This document shows, piece by piece, positions 44,641 to 56,312 of a stretch of 64,000 bases of DNA (positions are counted from its first letter, which is position 1; each line of letters opens with the position of its first letter). The DNA is taken from the NCBI GenBank assembly GCA_013215805.1, contig JABSQM010000014.1:1-64000 (forward strand), given 5' to 3'. This DNA comes from Piscirickettsiaceae bacterium. Lineage in GTDB: Bacteria; Pseudomonadota; Gammaproteobacteria; Nitrosococcales; Methylophagaceae. The translations under genes and the position numbers were made by a program. The notes under the pieces were generated by a model, which was not told the origin of the DNA, did no database searches, and saw only the letters and a list, made by a program, of their open reading frames with translations.

Positions 44641-45736
44641 AAAGAACATAGACACATGTTACCACACGGATCATAGAGTATGAATAAGGTAAAAATATAA
44701 TAATAGTTATAGATCCATATTATTTGCAGGTTCTGTTTCATAGACTTAAAAATAATTCCTATATAAAACCTCAAATTTTAATATCTTGATACTAACTTCC
44801 AATATATATGATTCGCTGTACAAATATTCCTTCGAATATTATCCTTCAAACGATTCACTGCTATATTTCTTATCAATTTTGTCATGTGATAATCAATAAA
44901 TACATGCCGGATGCAGTATTGAAGTAGACCATTCAACGATTAAATTGGAAATATTATCTAGTTTACTCCTTATTGTGTAGAATCTTTTATATATTAAACT
45001 ATCAAGTTGACTATTTGTGATGAACGTCGAATCGGTAAATAATCAGTGAAAAACTTGGACAATGATAAAATAAAATTAATGACATATCATTGCCATATTA
45101 AAAGCATTATTACGAACTCGTAGAATAATTATATCTGAAAAAGATACCCTCATTGATCTCTATGAAAAATCTGCGAAAGAACTCTATAAATTAAATTAAA
45201 GTTCCTCCGATAGTGAACTCGTCCAAAGACGGATAAAAGATAAACAAAGGATAAGTTCATGAAAGACTGGTTAATAGGTAATTTCAATAAACTATTTTTA
45301 AAATTATTAATTGTCAAGACTTATTCTAATTAGAAACATATCCGTAATAATAATTTATGAATGATTATATCTGTATACCAGCAAAATCGGTAACATAGAA
45401 TCAAATTTAGATGAAATATGCGGGTTGGAGCACTATATTAAGATATCTACACATATTGTCAATGGAGATAAAGACTAATATATGGATGGAAATATAAGAA
45501 GACACGTTATGCCACATATCGTATAATATTTAATAAATATTCCTATAGTCAAGAACTTCAATAATTAATTGATAAGTATATATTATAAGTTACATCCTTC
45601 AATTATAGTATCTGTACTTTAATTCTAAATTTAATCAAACAATTAGTTAACTTATCATCTTCACAATAATTATATTTATATTTAGTAAAAATTAATTATG
45701 TCATTTGTAAAGTATATAATTTGATACTATATTTAG
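44641..45736. other. Non-coding stretch between parC relic and hemL
   Basis: About 1.1 kb without an open gene. The first part probably holds unrecognisable parC C-terminal sequence. A short plus-strand piece near 45130-45200 (SEKDTLIDLYEKSAKELYKLN) is open but matches nothing I know. Confidence 0.35.
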
Positions 45737-47026
45737 CTAAGACTTAGCTAAACTGGCAAAAACTTGCTCTGCAGCATCTAAGGTTTCATTGATTTCTTGA
45801 TGACCATGCGCAGCAGAAACAAAACCTGCTTCAAATGCAGACGGTGCTAAATAAATACCTCTATCTAACATGCCATGAAAAAATTGTTTAAATTTATTTT
45901 GATTACTTCCCACTACTTGATTATAAAAATCTATCTGATCTTCATGAGTAAAAAATATTCCAAACATACCACCGATCTGATTTGTTGCCAGGCAAACACC
46001 AGCCGCATCAGCACGTTGTTGCAAACCTGTAACCAATACATTAGTGATATCCGATAGTTGTTCATGAAAATTGGCTACCTGCATTAATCTAAGTGTTGCC
46101 AGTCCAGCAGCCATTGCAACTGGATTTCCCGATAATGTTCCTGCTTGATAGACTTGACCAAGAGGAGCAATATGTTCCATAATTTTGCGTTTGCCACCGA
46201 AGGCACCCACAGGCAGGCCACCACCAACTATCTTGCCTAATGTGGTAATATCTGGTATCACATTATAATAATATTGCGCTCCACCCAGGGAAACACGGAA
46301 TCCTGTCATTACCTCGTCAAATATCAATATAGCACTATATTCATCGCAAATTTTACGTAAGCCCTGCAAAAAACCAGAAACAGGAAGAATGCAGCTCATA
46401 TTACCAGCAACAGGTTCAACAATAATGCAGGCAATATCATCACCTAGAGAAAGAAAGCACTCACGAACAGAATCAAGATCATTATAACGTAAGGTTAAGG
46501 TATGTTTCAACAGGGATTCAGGTATACCACTCAACCGCGGCACTCCAGGATTTAATGCATCCGAATGCTCTTGGACAAGCAATGAATCAGAATGGCCATG
46601 GTAACAACCCTTAAACTTGACAATTCTATCACGACCCGTATAACCACGCGCTAAACGGATAGCACTCATCGTAGCCTCAGTGCCTGAACTGACCATACGA
46701 ACTAAATTCATGGAAGGAACTAACTTGCAGACGAGATTGGCCATCTCTGTTTCTATTTCAGTTGGTGCACCAAAACCCAAACCATGGGCAACCATATCAT
46801 ACACAGCACTTATTACCTCAGGATGAGCATGTCCTAAAATCATTGCCCCCCATGAACCTACATAATCAATGTAGCGTTTACCTTCAACATCAGTTAGCCA
46901 GGCACCCTTACCTTTTTGAATAAAAACTGGATCTCCACCTACACTATTAAAAGATCGAACGGGCGAATTTACCCCTCCTGGGATATGTTGCTTGGCCTGT
47001 TTAAAAAGGTCGTGATTAATACTCAT
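45737..47026 (-). CDS. hemL: Glutamate-1-semialdehyde 2,1-aminomutase HemL
   Basis: PLP/PMP enzyme making 5-aminolevulinate from glutamate-1-semialdehyde, the C5 route to haem. The 429-residue product has [12 protein letters not shown] at the start, [25 protein letters not shown], the FDEVMTGFR motif, the PLP lysine K265 in [18 protein letters not shown] and [16 protein letters not shown]. All catalytic residues are visible. It supplies the substrate of HemB at 16413. The gene stands alone between two decayed regions. Confidence 0.97.
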   Translation of the reverse strand: MSINHDLFKQAKQHIPGGVNSPVRSFNSVGGDPVFIQKGKGAWLTDVEGKRYIDYVGSWGAMILGHAHPEVISAVYDMVAHGLGFGAPTEIETEMANLVCKLVPSMNLVRMVSSGTEATMSAIRLARGYTGRDRIVKFKGCYHGHSDSLLVQEHSDALNPGVPRLSGIPESLLKHTLTLRYNDLDSVRECFLSLGDDIACIIVEPVAGNMSCILPVSGFLQGLRKICDEYSAILIFDEVMTGFRVSLGGAQYYYNVIPDITTLGKIVGGGLPVGAFGGKRKIMEHIAPLGQVYQAGTLSGNPVAMAAGLATLRLMQVANFHEQLSDITNVLVTGLQQRADAAGVCLATNQIGGMFGIFFTHEDQIDFYNQVVGSNQNKFKQFFHGMLDRGIYLAPSAFEAGFVSAAHGHQEINETLDAAEQVFASLAKS

Positions 47027-48299
47027 TTATATATATAAGGATATAAGCTAATATAATATTTAATATATTATATACTAATATCTATGAAATTAAATAATTT
47101 GCTAAAAATTTAACATCTTAACATAAATACTCCACAGTAATCATCAATACTAGCGCTAACCTTTAATATAGGACGACCACAAAATAATTATTAATCAATT
47201 ATCCAAAATCCAACTCCTTATTAGGATGAAAAAAAATATCATGTAACACAGCATAACAAATTGATCATATGTAATGTGTAGGGTTTAATATCCTGCCATC
47301 TTTATAGAAAATAGTATAATAGAATACTTAAATATCAATTTGGATTTAAAGTGTCCTTATTAAAGTTTCATTATTATACTAACCTAAAAACATATAACTA
47401 TTGAAACCAGACAAATTATCAAAGATTAACAATATTGATTCATAATGTATGACGAGATTTAAGATCTTGACTTTAGGCCATTAAAAAATTTATATAAATA
47501 AATTATTTATCACTGCTGAATATAAAATTATAATTAATCGTACATATGCTACAAAATAAAAAATGATAAATCATATTCTGATGATCTTGCATACTCACAT
47601 ATTAAAATAAAATACAATTAAATAACTAAAAATGAAAAATTATTGAACTTTAAGGCCGGACTAGATATATCCATATAATCGACCATCAGTACATACCGCA
47701 TAATATTTAATAATTGGTACATCATAACTTAAGACAACTATCCATTAATAACAAGTAGTAATACTTTATTAAATAGATTTAAATATTAAACTTAATAGTT
47801 TTTATTTAAATCATTCATGTATTAGCAGATCTAATAAAACATATAATTAATAATCTAAACAATAAAGGTCAGCATATAGACGTAAATTGAAAGCTTAAAA
47901 TATATATTAAAAAAAACCGCCACATTAAAATCAACAAAACATTAAGAGGAAAAACCTGATTATATAATCTACCAAGCAGAAAAAATAGACCAATTAAGAT
48001 AATATAAACCAAGAAAAGCAAAAAAATATAAGACAAGTGTGAAAAAAGAAACGAAATACGCAAAACCCTGAATGTTCCTCCGTTAGCAATGAATGTAATT
48101 ATCGTAAAATTAGTTGTATGTCTAATGACAAAGAGCTTAATTTTGATGAACAAAAAATGAAATAGTTGACCATAAAAGGAGAGGATTTATGTTTCTCAAA
48201 CTCCAGTAGCAATACAGCTTAGACAATTACTTAAGCAGTAAAAAGCTTTAAAAAGATGAATTAATATTTTACATTTAATAATCTAAATGATATTCTGGA
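47027..48299. other. Non-coding gap upstream of hemL and of the hsd relics
   Basis: About 1.3 kb. From about 47850 the plus strand becomes strikingly purine-rich, consistent with a decayed lysine-rich gene such as the N-terminal part of hsdM or another hsd gene. I could not recognise motifs before 48300. Confidence 0.35.
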
Positions 48300-49000
48300 A
48301 AACAAATAACAAAGGACTAAAATTGAAAAATCTAGTAACATTTAAAAAATTATGTTTTAAAATCATTGTGTGAAGATAAATAAAATGTTAATGAAATCAT
48401 GATGCTGTGAGATATATAAACATCTATATTATAGAGAAAATTAGAAATGAATATGATTTTACACAAAAATATACGTAGCAGAATGCTACAAACAGATAAT
48501 CTCACAAATAAAAATTATTTATTGCCCAATAACCAAGTGAAAAATTTGATGTAATAGTTACTGACATGCCTTTTATCAAAAATAACTAAAAATACAACAT
48601 AAATGGCAGAGCCGAAATAAAAACGATATCTCAACCCTTTGTTAACATCTAATTGCAAAGGACATTGGAGACTATACTCTTATTCTGCGCTAACTTAAAA
48701 CCTCACAAGAATGATAAAATGGCTTCAGTTATACCGAAGGATCTTTTTATTTAGAAAATATATTGCTAATGTTTGCAAATCATCATTGTTAAAAACAAAC
48801 CACAAAATATTATATATTTACTAAGGTGTTTTCTCAACATATAAAGGGATAAAAAACAGATATCCTTTATTTTTTCGATGTCCATAAAACAGATAATCAA
48901 AGCAATTATAAATTTGTTAAAGCTCAAAATATCAGCATTACCCCTGACAATCACAAAAAATAAAAGATGACAATGACCTCAAAGAATAGAAAGATCCAAT
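48300..49000 (+). pseudogene. hsdM: Relic of type I restriction-modification DNA methyltransferase HsdM
   Basis: N6-adenine methyltransferase subunit of a type I restriction system. Plus-strand fragments follow family order and spacing. MNMILHKNIRSRM (from 48447) matches the MN..LHGI helix. KFDVIVTDMPFIKNN (48543-48587) matches catalytic motif IV, KFDVIVTNPPF, with the asparagine changed to Asp-Met. KTDILYFFDVHKTDNQ (48853-48900) matches GVKT.ILYF, about 100 codons later as in intact enzymes. TPDNHKK, a stop, then DDNDLKE (48939-48985) matches TLDNHR...NDL. Stops and frame changes make a functional product impossible. Confidence 0.85.
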
Positions 49001-49059
49001 GATAAAAAATAAATACACTAAGGTTAAAAGGCAATATGCTTAAGATTGATTTTTAAAAT

Positions 49060-49600
49060 TATGAGTATATAAAAGGTTATAATAATAATTTTCATTTAGT
49101 CAGATCGAAATATAGGAGCCAATAGCCTTATCTTATGTTTCAAAAATTAAAGGATATTAATCTGGAAATAAAAATAGTATTGAGACTGCAAAATATAAAG
49201 CTCGCAGAATGAAATATATTTCAAATGGTTATCTTAATATTAAAAAAAATTAAGTATATAAATCTTGATTAGATAAAACAAATTTTTCTTCAAAAGCGAT
49301 ATTGTATCTAGTCATACCAATATCTGCTTAATATAACAAAAACAGCTACCTCTACCGCAAAACCATCATTATACTAAATCAAGATATAACTATGCTAGAA
49401 TGGCTTTTATTAGTGATTAAAAGTGAGATTTAATTAATGTGCAAAAATAGCGTACATTAATAAAAAATTTAAGTCAAGTAAAATTAAACAATTATAAATT
49501 CCATTACCTTTAATTCAAGGGCAACAAGAATAGTTAATACAATGAAATAAAAAGAAAAATCAAAGATGATGAACAATTTATAAATAAGAAAAAAAGAAGA
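49060..49600 (+). pseudogene. hsdS: Relic of type I restriction specificity subunit HsdS (fragment)
   Basis: HsdS recognises the target sequence and scaffolds HsdM and HsdR. Downstream of the hsdM relic on the same strand, 49468-49560 reads KFKSSKIKQL, a stop, IPLPLIQGQQE, a stop, LIQ. This is the conserved HsdS repeat motif of the form S.IKQL.IPLPPL.EQQ.IV..I. Only this motif is clear; the target-recognition domains are not legible and the borders are rough. The position after hsdM supports the call. Confidence 0.72.
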
Positions 49601-50830
49601 CAAGCTTAAAAATCATGAAAGCAAGCTAATCAATGGCTGATGAGTTAGTTGCAATATGCTTATTAACGGAGCTCCCAAAGACTTCATGATGATTTCACAA
49701 AACAAAGGCTGTATATCCATTACTTCTAATTATAACGATGAGCAAATTAGTTCATATAAATAGCAAATACTTAAGGCACAAAAAGTAACAAGCGCCATTA
49801 AGCGATCTTTTAACCGACTTCCAAATTCCTCTAGATCATTTGTGCGAACATTTATCTGCCCTTCCTTACACATTTTTTTATTACTATAATACAATGTATC
49901 GTGATACAGCTTCATTTTTATCAGTCATTCATCAGGTACATATTTATCTGTTCCAGCCTCGACAGCAATCTTAATATTGTCTCTTAATGAGAGTCTTAAT
50001 TACTTAATTTTTAGTATTTACAAAAACTATTAACAATGATATTGCTCTTCCCTTTAGCTGCTCAAAATAGGAGTTTGAGTTTTTGTTGATCTGACTTGAA
50101 TATTTTTGATCTTTTTGACTTTATATTTATTTATTTTTACACCACAATAAATTCAGTTAAGTGCAATTACATCACAAAGATAGGTTATATATTCATCAAA
50201 CAGACCTTAAATGTACTTAGATATTCTGCAGACCAGTTCATAAACAACTCTCCATTGTCTTTCTAATTATTTAACTGCAACTATATTTTTAAAGATAGAG
50301 AAAAATAAAATAGCATAAAATAAATTTCTGAAAATCTATTGAGGATCCATGAAAAACTGTATCAGCTAGAGGATATAATTAATGGCCAAAATCAGGCACA
50401 AGAACAACCTTTAAAATCTGAAACCTTACATAAAGATAAAAAATTTTAATAGCATGGACATTTTTAGATTTCAATATCCATTCAAAAATATTTCGTGTAA
50501 AAATATTGATCATCCCAATATTTATGATTAAATTTCTCAATTGTAAATTTTTGTTTTATTCATAGCAAATGAAAATTAATTTTTTGTAATATGAATACAT
50601 GAGAAGAGAAATTATCCAATTAAATCATATACCATGAAGGTGATAATCTTGATCCTACCCAACTGTCCGCAAAATTATTTGAAATAGGGATTCCACGTCC
50701 TGATAATAGCCAGTAGTGGATATAACTATATCTACTATAGCATACATGAAATAAAATGAAGTTGCACCCGAATAAAAAACCTTTTATCCTTAGAATATAA
50801 ATCTTCCATAAATTAACAAGGACAAGAGGT
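49601..50830. other. Non-coding gap between hsd relics and pcm
   Basis: About 1.2 kb without a recognisable gene. It could contain the rest of hsdS or a remnant of hsdR, but I found no motif. An AAGGACAAGAGG ribosome-binding stretch lies at the right edge for pcm. Confidence 0.35.
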
Positions 50831-51490
50831 ATGGCAATAAATCTAGACCATGCACATGCTAATATGGTAGCACAACAGGTAAGGCCAAACGATGTATTAA
50901 ATCCACAAGTACTAGTGGCGCTAAAAACTATTAAACGAGATAAATTTGTTAAGGAGAAATTTATCAAATTCGCTTACGCAGATATGCAATTACCTATGGA
51001 CTTCGGCCAATTTATGTTATCGCCAGTACAAGAAGGACGTTTCTTAGAAGCATTGAACATAAAATCTAATGAACAAATATTAGAAATAGGTACAGGATCC
51101 GGTTATTTCACAGCCATACTTTCTACACTAGCTGATCAAGTTTTAAGCGTGGAGTTAATACCTGAATTATCTCATCATGCTCAGAAAATTTTAGCCAAAA
51201 TGGGAATTTCTAATATAACTTTTGAAGTAGGAGATGCCGCATACAAGTGGGAGCTAAAAGAACGTATCGACATAATAATAATAACAGCAGCATTAATAAC
51301 TATACCAGGCGATTATTTACAAGATCTAAAGGTGGGCGGACGAATGCTTGCTGTAGTAGGCAAGCCACCAGTTATGTCAGTGCAATTAATATGCCGTATT
51401 AGTGAATGTAAATGGCAAACTAAGATAGTTTATGAAACCTTAATTCCGGCGATGATCAATGCAGAGCCTGCACCTGAATTTACTTTTTAA
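50831..51490 (+). CDS. pcm: Protein-L-isoaspartate O-methyltransferase family protein
   Basis: SAM-dependent methyltransferase of the PCMT family, which initiates repair of isoaspartyl residues in aged proteins. The 219-residue product contains MLSPVQEGRFLEAL, the SAM motif ILEIGTGSGYFTAILS (about residues 84-99), a DIIIITAALITIP post-motif and GGRMLAVVG. It resembles the betaproteobacterial PCMT homologue encoded near tolC more than the classic nlpD-linked Pcm, so the in vivo substrate is uncertain. An AAGGA element precedes the ATG. No tolC or rhodanese gene follows. Confidence 0.87.
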   Translation: MAINLDHAHANMVAQQVRPNDVLNPQVLVALKTIKRDKFVKEKFIKFAYADMQLPMDFGQFMLSPVQEGRFLEALNIKSNEQILEIGTGSGYFTAILSTLADQVLSVELIPELSHHAQKILAKMGISNITFEVGDAAYKWELKERIDIIIITAALITIPGDYLQDLKVGGRMLAVVGKPPVMSVQLICRISECKWQTKIVYETLIPAMINAEPAPEFTF

Positions 51491-52291
51491 AGTGCATTAT
51501 AAGTATATTCCATTATCCGTTAGCATTGGATGTATACTATTATTAGCTATTCATTAATGAAGTTGGATATATGATTAAATTGATAAAAGATTCTAATTAT
51601 CAAAACTTAAGAAGATGCTATCTACTCCCAAGCTACTCCATAGTATATATTGTTAGTTCCTATTTATAACTGTTCAATGACGTAATATAATTATAAGCTA
51701 TTACATACACCGGTTGGTGCAACATTATTGGTTCTGTAGCAATTTTACTAAAAATAAACAACAGTACTTTATTAGATGCAAGAATCCTATAAGCGTGTTA
51801 AAACGCTCCTGAGCTGACAATTAGGGATAATTAACTTGAATTTGGTTTATTATTATCCAAATTTCTAACTGCCCATTACTAATTATACATCCGCCACAGA
51901 TTGCCAACCCATGGGTCAATACAATATTGAGTGACTTAAACAAATGCTACGCTAAGCATCAATTTTCTCGATTTACAAATAACCGAGTCATCGGAGACAT
52001 GATATAGCACCACCTGCAAATAATATATAAAAAAATCATACATATCGAAATTGATAAGTGGAAAATAATCATCAAAATATTACAATCTGAACGTATAGAT
52101 GATAATTAATTTCAGCTCCATCCGACAGAACCAAAATTTTTACGGGAAATTCACACCATATCTATCTGTAAATCTCAAATTTAAAGATCTACTGTTTTAA
52201 TTTAAAAAACATTATGATCAATAACTTACATTATGTCATAGTAATATTATCACTAATTACACATGAATTAAAAGTATATAAATATCATATA
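51491..52291. other. Non-coding gap between pcm and csiV-like gene
   Basis: About 800 bases between convergent genes with no recognisable gene. tolC-related genes expected here in relatives are absent. A plus-strand piece near 52035-52130 (KIIHIEIDKWKIIIKILQS) is unassigned. Confidence 0.35.
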
Positions 52292-52906
52292 TTACTCACC
52301 ATCTAACACCACCATCGGTGTATCAATGGGAGTTAGCTGTATCAAAGCACCTAGCTTTGGATGATCAAAAAAATGGAGTTTGTTGCTGTAGATACGACGC
52401 GATTCCCGCAAATTGGGAGTGCGTGTTGCACTAATATGCGTATTTTGAGGTAAGGTACCAGACCAAATATTTGCTAACTTGATGTTTCTTATTAGCCGTA
52501 TATCTAGCTGTACATGAAGATAATTTTCTCTATAAAAACAAATATTGCCATTAATCAGTGCATCTTTGGATTGAACGGTGATAACTTGAGCAAATACTTT
52601 TCTTAATACTGGCTGTCGCCAAGATTGATGATAATAAACCTGATAGTCAGGAGAATAATCTAGTCGTTGTTCTGCCACAACCAAACTTTTATTCATGGCT
52701 GGTTGTATTAATCGCACAGCCATATTAGAAATTGACGGTAATTTTTTTAGATATTTGATTTGTGGCCATTGTTCATTGATGAGAGTATTAGTATGCTCAA
52801 ACACAAGAAGTTCGACATGATACCACTGCTTAGAACAAGCATTAAAACTAAATGCCAATAATAGAAAATTAATGAAAATTTGAACAAATAATTGTTGCTT
52901 ACACAT
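52292..52906 (-). CDS. csiV: CsiV-family periplasmic peptidoglycan-binding protein
   Basis: Secreted protein of 204 residues with an N-terminal hydrophobic signal (about residues 5-24), then WYHVELLVFEHTN, the family opening, and the C-terminal signature ESRRIYSNKLHFFDHPKLGALIQLTPID. CsiV proteins, first described in Vibrio, bind peptidoglycan and support cell-wall synthesis together with the PBP1A activator LpoA. The product is on the short side for the family. In many proteobacteria the gene neighbours mfd, which I do not find here. Assignment rests on the two terminal signatures. Confidence 0.75.
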   Translation of the reverse strand: MCKQQLFVQIFINFLLLAFSFNACSKQWYHVELLVFEHTNTLINEQWPQIKYLKKLPSISNMAVRLIQPAMNKSLVVAEQRLDYSPDYQVYYHQSWRQPVLRKVFAQVITVQSKDALINGNICFYRENYLHVQLDIRLIRNIKLANIWSGTLPQNTHISATRTPNLRESRRIYSNKLHFFDHPKLGALIQLTPIDTPMVVLDGE

Positions 52907-54730
52907 AATAGTCGTGGAATTATTTAATGTGGATCCAAGCTCTTATCTTGCACTACTGTCCGCTCTATTTAAGTCTATATTAAAAATAATAGGGAATTAA
53001 ATTAATTATGCAGACATATGGATAGTATTTCGTGAGAATACCAATAGATAATTCAAAAGCACTAGATGTACAATTATGAAAGATATTATCACCTCATACT
53101 CCGTTAGGATAATAACCTTAATAACAATATTAAAGAATTTAGTATCTATAGATATATCGGTACGTTTATAGATCGATGTATGTTTAACTTATCAACATCT
53201 TGATATAATCAGACTGTATCTAGATGTTTATGAAAATATAAGGTATTTTGCTACGCAGATGAATTATTTAAAGCTATTAATAAATTAATAAAATAGGTGA
53301 AACGTCAGAATGTAACAATATTAATAATAAATTAATTATAGCATATTATTTATGAGAAATTTACCACGGCCTACAAGACAATCACCATTTCCAAAATATA
53401 AGATATACTATGTGGACTAAATTAAAAATTCAAATTAATATATACTTAAAACAAGGGATAGCAAATATACTATTATAATACCACCGTTAATGACCTTAAT
53501 TTTTGCGGCTAAATTAGAAAAAATATAAATAAATATTATGTTTCAAGAAAGGTAGAATTGGCTGACAAATGGCTATGATAATTGATCTAATTAACAATGG
53601 GAGAGCCTGTAGGAGGTCGTATATAGAGGTCAAATAGACCACCTGTTATTCGGGGCTGGATGGCATCATATGAATAACGCTATTAAAGGTCATAAACCTT
53701 GGAACAAAATCATAACACCCCCCCCTAAGTTGCTGTGCGGAATGCAATCATATACTTACTCAAAATTTAAATACCCCAATGCAAAAAGAAACTAATTCTA
53801 TGGAAATGGCCCTAGGTACGTGGTAAATAAAATATACACAACAATCAATGCTGTAAAATAAAATTTAATTTTACGCTTTTTTAAGATGATCCTGTAAATA
53901 ACACTCCTCCACAGACAAAGTCATTGCTATCATTTAAAAAACTGATAATCCCGGCTTGGATTGCACTATTAAATAAACATGTCCTAATAGTTAGTCACCT
54001 ATACATGATACGGATGATTATCAGCTATGTGTTACGAATGCCTTCAGATTCAATGTATTGAATTAATTGGCCACATATCAACTGCAAGAAATGGTGATAA
54101 AGATTAGTTCTCAGTTAGTTTTTCACTCAAGAACTTCATGGGATCCTGGCTATCTAATATATATGAATGATAATTTAGACAAACAAACATATACGAATAA
54201 TTATTCTACAGAGAAGAATGATGGTCCAGTCCATCATGATAAATATAAAATATTTGTATTTCACCCCCCCTTCGTTCAGGAATGCAAAAGTTGTCACCCT
54301 GATTCAGGGTACAATCATCAATAATAATCTATGTTTTCAATAATATTAATAGTATCTCCCTATAAGCAAAATCAAACTCTCAGTTATAATATAAATTCGA
54401 ATATTGTCATAAATTAATATTTCCGCCACCAAAATTAGTGTTAATCATGCTTTCTAGAATAAACGAAGATATTTAGAATATCTTTGGCCTCATTATTACA
54501 GTACAGACTCTGTTTCGATCACCCCTAATATTAAGTGATCATTCAATATCAATGAGGCATCACAGAACGTTCTAGAAGATACTAATCACAGCATGAATCA
54601 CTCTGAGTGTATTTTAAAAAGCAAAATAACTCATTTTATATAGGTCTGTCACCATTTAAACAAGCTTTAGATTAAATTAGATAATATTATATTAATAATA
54701 CTTTAAATAACAAACAGTTGATGTTCAGAT
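52907..54730. other. 1.8 kb non-coding region with a possible c-type cytochrome relic
   Basis: No intact gene. A plus-strand open stretch of 85 codons (54067-54324) ends with HPPFVQECKSCHPDSGYN, containing a CxxCH haem-attachment motif in a context resembling dihaem cytochrome c (EC.SCH). With only one motif this may be chance. Two C-tracts of seven and eight bases (near 54263 and 53718) stand out in the AT-rich background. No mfd, ispD or ispF fragment was recognised. Confidence 0.3.
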
Positions 54731-54949
54731 TCAGCGAGCACGATAGGTAATACGCCCCTTGGAAAGATCATAGGGAGTTAATTGTACAATCACCTTGTCA
54801 CCGGTTAATATTCTGATATAATTTTTACGCATTTTCCCTGAAATATGGGCGATAACTATATGTCCATTTTCTAATTCAACGCGAAAGGTAGTGTTGGGCA
54901 TCGTATCAATTACGGTGCCTTCCAATTCAATATGTTCTTCTCTAGCCAT
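54731..54949 (-). CDS. infA: Translation initiation factor IF-1
   Basis: OB-fold protein that occupies the ribosomal A site during initiation. The 72-residue product, [20 protein letters not shown] to [11 protein letters not shown], has the family's exact length and the conserved [19 protein letters not shown] core. It is encoded as a single gene away from the ribosomal protein operon, flanked by non-coding DNA on both sides. Confidence 0.97.
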   Translation of the reverse strand: MAREEHIELEGTVIDTMPNTTFRVELENGHIVIAHISGKMRKNYIRILTGDKVIVQLTPYDLSKGRITYRAR

Positions 54950-56312
54950 AAGTGACTACTATTATCCTAAGTAAAACTGTTAATTATGCCGTAAATCTAT
55001 CAATCATTCAAAATTTCTTAATTTTATCAGCTTTTGTAATATTATTAATTTGCATAGATCTTATAAGTCAAAGACATGATTGTAAGGCGTCCTTGTTTGC
55101 ATTATGTAATATTAAAAATACATTGCTCAAATATAGTCACTTGATACTAGTATTAATACATACTATGCTGAAACACCATTACTAATAATCAATAAATGAT
55201 ACTCAACATATCTATGATGATAACCAGATTCTTATGGACCACTATTACTTTGAGCCATAATCTGTAAATATCATGATTATTTGTTGATTTTAAAAATATG
55301 ACCATGGATCATGAGGCATTATTATTTTGATGTTATCACACGCTCATATGCTAATTCAGGGTGAAAATTATTAAATTGCCATGTATTAAGTCTTTAAGCT
55401 TACAAACAAAATATTAAGATGATTGATGAATCCATAAAAAAAATAATTTATGCCCTTAGACCTTCTAAATACTCTGGACATATTTAATAACCTATCATGA
55501 GTCTACCTAATTATTGAGTGCCGACGCAATGTTATCAGTGTAATTTCAAAGTTATCTCGAACAACAATAAACATAAACTTACCAAAAAAATACATTACCT
55601 ATTACTATGCCACATAATTAGCCAGCTAGTTTAACTTGCTGATATATACGCAGCAATCATTCAAGGATGGAGCCAATATGCATTTTCATAATTTAATTAT
55701 TAGCTCGATATAGATTGCGAACAAACTTCTAATTACTTGATTAAAACCTAAATCAAATAAAATACGTATAACTATACGTACATAACATATTTTTTAAGAT
55801 TTTGGATGTCTTAATTCATCGGCAAATAATACCATCGACAGGAAAGAACTACAAAAATAAGACAATTTATACTGTAACATAGAAATGTACCATAAGAGAT
55901 TAGATAATAATTATACGATAAATAGAAGAATATCCGCCAACGAACGAAAGGATATTATCACAGGTTTGCTCTACCTATAGGTAAACCTGATATCTGATAA
56001 AAATCCATCCGAATGATAGGCATCATATCCAATCCACAACCAGTTCGCACTTCAAATAATTATTTATAACACACCTAAATTTTTGAGTTATTAAATTTAA
56101 ATTTAACTTCCTCCAACCATAAATATAATCTTTATCATGACATGATTAATGGCTTAGACGCTACCTATATGAAAGAATACTCTTTAAAAAATGAAATATG
56201 TTCTTAGCAATTAATGTCACTCATTTGCGGGAAGACATAGACTAATATTATTAATATAATATGATTATCACAGATGCCACCAACATGCCTCTAATGATAT
56301 AAGACATATAAT
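54950..56312. other. 1.4 kb non-coding gap between infA and glnA
   Basis: No recognisable gene. In some relatives ntrB/ntrC follow glnA; I searched the minus strand by eye for histidine-kinase and sigma-54-activator motifs and saw none. A short open frame beginning at 54952 on the plus strand has no family features. Confidence 0.4.

Noticed and set aside
47869-48153. Open 94-codon hydrophobic frame on the minus strand
   Set aside because: It is the low-complexity mirror of the purine-rich plus strand next to the hsd relics; it has no start context or family features.
53620-53660. Short hairpin-like sequence (GGTC...GACC) considered as a structured RNA
   Set aside because: The stem is only four base pairs with no supporting RNA-family features.
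54952-55185. Open 77-codon frame starting beside infA on the plus strand
   Set aside because: No ribosome-binding site, no recognisable motif, and chance frames of this length are common in AT-rich non-coding DNA.
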